A model generated the notes under the pieces. The model worked only from the letters and a program-made list of their open reading frames with translations, was not told the DNA's origin and did no database searches. DNA of 64,000 nucleotides from Malaciobacter pacificus (GTDB lineage Bacteria > Campylobacterota > Campylobacteria > Campylobacterales > Arcobacteraceae). Shown one piece after another: positions 61,332 to 64,000 of this stretch; the first letter of the stretch is position 1, and each line of letters starts with the position of its first letter. The position numbers and the translations under genes are program-made. Location of the stretch: contig NZ_CP035928.1 in the NCBI RefSeq assembly GCF_004214795.1, forward strand, positions 1,612,001 through 1,676,000, read 5' to 3'.

Positions 61332-61928
61332 TTACTCTTGTGTATAAGAATAATAAGATAAAGAACTTTTACCAAACTTTTTCGTCTTATCAAGTGAGAA
61401 TTTACCTAAAACTTGAGGCATTTCTAAACTTGATACATGCTCAAAAATTATCATGTAAATATTGTTAGTTTCTATATTTTTTACTATATCAAATGAATTT
61501 TCATAGATACCTTCCATCCCGTCTCTATAATCAAATGGAGGGTCAATATACAAAATTAATTCATCAGTTGAGTTCTTTAAAAATTCTAGTATCAAAGGAG
61601 TTTGAACAAAAGTATCTCCTTGAATAGTTTGACACTTTTCCATATCTATAGATTTACAGTTTTTAACTAAGATGTTATATGAATTTTTATTTAATTCAAT
61701 AAAGTAAGATCTCTTTGCACCTCTACTTATTGCCTCAAGACCTATTGAACCACTTCCTGCAAATGCTTCAATAAAAACTTTATCTATAATATCAAATTGT
61801 AAAACATTAAATACTGACTCTTTAAGTCTAGCTTTTGAACTTCTAGTAACTTCTAAAGAAGGTAAATCCAAAACCTTACCTTTGTATTTTCCTGCAATAA
61901 TTTTTGTTTTTGGTTGTGTTGTGCTCAT
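61332..61928 (-). CDS. rsmD: 16S rRNA (guanine-N2)-methyltransferase RsmD
   Basis: The 198-aa protein has IIAGKYKGKVLDLPS and RLKESVFNVLQFDIID, the SAM site VFIEAFAGSGSIGLEAISRGA, and the catalytic LILYIDPPFDYRDG (DPPF). This is the RsmD family that methylates G966 of 16S rRNA (E. coli numbering). It lies 6 bp downstream of rny, so it is part of the same unit. Confidence 0.93.
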   Translation of the reverse strand: MSTTQPKTKIIAGKYKGKVLDLPSLEVTRSSKARLKESVFNVLQFDIIDKVFIEAFAGSGSIGLEAISRGAKRSYFIELNKNSYNILVKNCKSIDMEKCQTIQGDTFVQTPLILEFLKNSTDELILYIDPPFDYRDGMEGIYENSFDIVKNIETNNIYMIIFEHVSSLEMPQVLGKFSLDKTKKFGKSSLSYYSYTQE

Positions 61929-61934
61929 AAAATA

Positions 61935-63479
61935 TTACCTTGCATAGCTTTCAGCTCTTAATTCTCTAATAACATTAACTTTAATCTCTCCAGGATATTG
62001 AACTTTTTGCTCAATCTCTTTTGCAATTTCAGTTGCTAAGATTACCGATTCATCATCATTTACAAGTTCAGCCTTAACAATAACTCTAACTTCTCTTCCT
62101 GCATTAATTGCATAGGCATTAATAACCCCTGGTTTTGAAGTTGAAATATTTTCAACCTCTTCTACTCTTTTTAAGAAGCTTTCTAATACTTCTCTTCTAG
62201 CCCCAGGACGTGCAGCGCTTAATGCATCTGCTGCACAAACTGAAGCTGATTCAACATTTATTGGTTCTTCATGTCCATGGTGTGCATAAATTGCATTTAT
62301 AACTGTATCACACTCATCATATCGCTTACAAATTTCAGCACCTAAATGTACATGGCTTCCTGGCATTTCATGTGTTAAAGCTTTGCCAATATCATGTAAT
62401 AATCCAGCACGCCTAGCTAAAACAGCATCTCCACCCATTTGAGAAGCTAATAAACCAGCTAAATTTGCAACTTCAAGTGTATGAGCTAAAGCATTTTGTC
62501 CATAACTAGCTCTATATCTTAATCTTCCAACAAGTTTCATAAGCTCTGGATGCATAGATTTAACACCTAATTCAAGGACTACATCTTCACCCTCTTTTAA
62601 GATATTTCTATCAAATTCCGTTTTAACTTTTTTGTAAACTTCTTCAATTCTAGCTGGTTGAATTCTTCCATCTTCTAAAAGTTCTTCAATAGTTTTTGTA
62701 GCAAGGGCTCTTCTATATAAATTAAATGAAGAAATAGTAATTGTATTTGGAGTGTCATCAATAATAATATCTACTCCCATTAGCATTTCAAGGGCTTTAA
62801 TATTTCTACCCTCTTTACCAATTATTTTACCTTTTGTTTCTTCATCATTGATTGGAATGTTATTTATAAGTCTTTCAGCAGCAAATTCGCCTGCATATCT
62901 TGTAACAGCAAGTGATAACATATTGTTAATTTCATTTTTTGCATTCTCTTCTGCAAGTTTATATTTTTTTCTAAAGATTGAAGATATCTCAGCTCTTGCA
63001 TCTTCTTTAACTTTTTTTATCATCAAGTCTTTAGCCTCAGTTTCAGTTAATCCACATGCATTTTCTAAAATTTTAATTGCTTCTACTGTTTTTTCTTCAT
63101 ATATTTTCTTTTGACTTTCTAAACCCGCTTTAATTGTTGTAATTTTTTTATTTTTTTCAATTATTTCATCTTTTTCTTTTCTAATAGCATTTAATTCAGA
63201 TTCAAGATGTTCATTAAGTTCTCTCTCTTTTTTCTCAATTTTGCTAAGCATATGTTCATACTCTTTCTTAGCACTTTTAAACTCTTTATCACACTCAATT
63301 TTTGCTTTTAATTGTGCATCTTTTAAAGCAACTTCTGCTTCATGTTCTATAACTTTTGCTTTTGCTTTTGCTTGTTCGATAAATATTTGAAATTTAGCTT
63401 TATTTAATTTTTTTATGACAAGAATACTCACTAAAGCACTAAGTGCAGCAGCAAGTATAGCTACAATAACGTATTCCAT
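61935..63479 (-). CDS. rny: Ribonuclease Y
   Basis: The 514-aa protein has one N-terminal membrane helix (EYVIVAILAAALSALVSILVI after Met) and a long coiled coil (residues 30-200). A KH domain follows (NDEETKGKIIGKEGRNIKALEMLMGVDIIIDDTPN), then an HD domain (RRAGLLHDIGKALTHEMPGSH with HD, and YDECDTVINAIYAHHGHEEP). RNase Y starts mRNA decay at the membrane. I start at 63479, with AAGG at the right distance. A TTG six bases earlier also fits the frame. It is followed by rsmD. Confidence 0.95.
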   Translation of the reverse strand: MEYVIVAILAAALSALVSILVIKKLNKAKFQIFIEQAKAKAKVIEHEAEVALKDAQLKAKIECDKEFKSAKKEYEHMLSKIEKKERELNEHLESELNAIRKEKDEIIEKNKKITTIKAGLESQKKIYEEKTVEAIKILENACGLTETEAKDLMIKKVKEDARAEISSIFRKKYKLAEENAKNEINNMLSLAVTRYAGEFAAERLINNIPINDEETKGKIIGKEGRNIKALEMLMGVDIIIDDTPNTITISSFNLYRRALATKTIEELLEDGRIQPARIEEVYKKVKTEFDRNILKEGEDVVLELGVKSMHPELMKLVGRLRYRASYGQNALAHTLEVANLAGLLASQMGGDAVLARRAGLLHDIGKALTHEMPGSHVHLGAEICKRYDECDTVINAIYAHHGHEEPINVESASVCAADALSAARPGARREVLESFLKRVEEVENISTSKPGVINAYAINAGREVRVIVKAELVNDDESVILATEIAKEIEQKVQYPGEIKVNVIRELRAESYAR

Positions 63480-63488
63480 ATTCAAACC

Positions 63489-64000
63489 TTATGTTGTAAT
63501 TATATAATCAGCTTGAATATCATAATTATTTGAAAGTATTTTATCACTTTTACAAAGTATTAATTGTGTAAAAACCATAGTTGGTTGATAGTTTAACCTA
63601 TCAAAAAATCTATCATACATTCCTTTTCCAAAGCCTATTCTTTTTCCAATAGCATCTATACCCACAACAGGAATAATTGCTATATCAATTTTTTTTGGCC
63701 TGCAAAAAGAGTTATTTGGTTCTTTAATACCAAACTTCTTTTTGTTTAAAGGTAGTCTATACTTAACAATTTTAAAACTATCCCCTTGCATAAATGGGAC
63801 ATACACTTCTTTATTTTTGAGTTTTCGCAGCTCATTTAGTAAAGGTGTAACATTAACTTCCATATTCATTGGAATGTAAAGTAATATGTTTTTACCGTCT
63901 TTTTCTTCTATAAATTTTTTTAAATTTTTAACAATAATTTTATTTCTATAATACTTTGAAAACTGGCTATAAAACTTTAATCTTTCAATTGATGATATTC
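63489..64000 (-). CDS. 5-formyltetrahydrofolate cyclo-ligase, partial (N-terminus outside window)
   Basis: The visible 170 residues include IVVKNLKKFIEEKDGKNILLYIPMNMEVN, then VVGIDAIGKRIGFGKGMYDRFF, the typical ATP/Mg-binding motif (G-x-R-x-G-x-G-x-G-x-Y-D-R) of the MTHFS fold, and TQLILCKSDKILSNNYDIQADYIIT at the C-terminus. The enzyme converts 5-formyl-THF to 5,10-methenyl-THF. The frame is open to the window edge, so the start is missing. An internal ATG at 63869 is not the start. It lies 9 bp before rny. Confidence 0.85.
   Translation of the reverse strand, partial: ISSIERLKFYSQFSKYYRNKIIVKNLKKFIEEKDGKNILLYIPMNMEVNVTPLLNELRKLKNKEVYVPFMQGDSFKIVKYRLPLNKKKFGIKEPNNSFCRPKKIDIAIIPVVGIDAIGKRIGFGKGMYDRFFDRLNYQPTMVFTQLILCKSDKILSNNYDIQADYIITT

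Overview
The window looks like chromosome from a very AT-rich, Gram-negative Campylobacterota bacterium, most likely an Arcobacter-type member. Evidence for this is the low GC, the AAGGA-type ribosome sites, a Csd4/Pgp1-type cell-shape carboxypeptidase, an NhaD-type antiporter, and the short or coupled spacing of the genes. No rRNA, tRNA or CRISPR array was found. Assignments rest on motifs read by eye, not on database searches.

Region 1 (1-7.8 kb) is an accessory zone. It opens with the end of an IS3-family element inserted in an IS4-like transposase gene. Then come a short agmatine-deiminase-like gene, an HNH-type gene, a second DDE insertion sequence with a frameshift, and three leftward genes: 147 aa unknown, 189 aa unknown, and a double AAA+ ATPase. 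Four of these genes share one promoter architecture: a palindrome TAGACA-N6-TGTCTA, then exactly 10 bp, then a TATAAT-like box. They therefore look like one regulon even though they are not one operon. This is the best candidate for an undescribed system in the window.

Region 2 (7.9-40.1 kb) is mostly ordinary chromosome. It holds sfsA, a MotA/MotB-like (ZorA/ZorB-like) motor pair, a PQQ-type sugar dehydrogenase, hydrolases, HupE/UreJ, Csd4, a glycosyltransferase, a kinase gene broken by an intact IS3-family element with a CCA target duplication, a trypsin-like protease, a PnuC transporter operon, an rRNA pseudouridine synthase, guaA, nhaD, nadB, a DciA-like gene, an aminotransferase, a CDF transporter, an MBL-GAF-HD-GYP protein and a malate dehydrogenase. 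Between the pseudouridine synthase and guaA lies a structured non-coding segment leading into a 39-aa one-helix membrane peptide.

Region 3 (40.35-54.67 kb) is an integrated element of about 14.3 kb sitting in the first codons of an ABC-F (Uup-like) ATPase gene. The start of that gene is repeated at both ends (shared core TAATAGACTTACAAAAC), and a 719-aa tyrosine recombinase lies just inside the left end. The element also carries a second, shorter tyrosine recombinase, a ColE2-type/AEP replication initiator behind a hairpin that hides its ribosome site, several small DNA-binding proteins with palindromic operators, an IS110 element with a possible bridge-RNA segment, two lipoproteins, and cargo genes of unknown role. 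No capsid or conjugation genes were seen, so it resembles an integrative plasmid or phage-satellite-like island.

Region 4 (54.6-64 kb) returns to chromosome: ABC-F ATPase, YqeY, a GGDEF cyclase, a TIGR02757 protein, a lipoprotein, an SDR, an OppC/DppC-type permease, RsmD, RNase Y and 5-formyl-THF cyclo-ligase, the last running off the window end.
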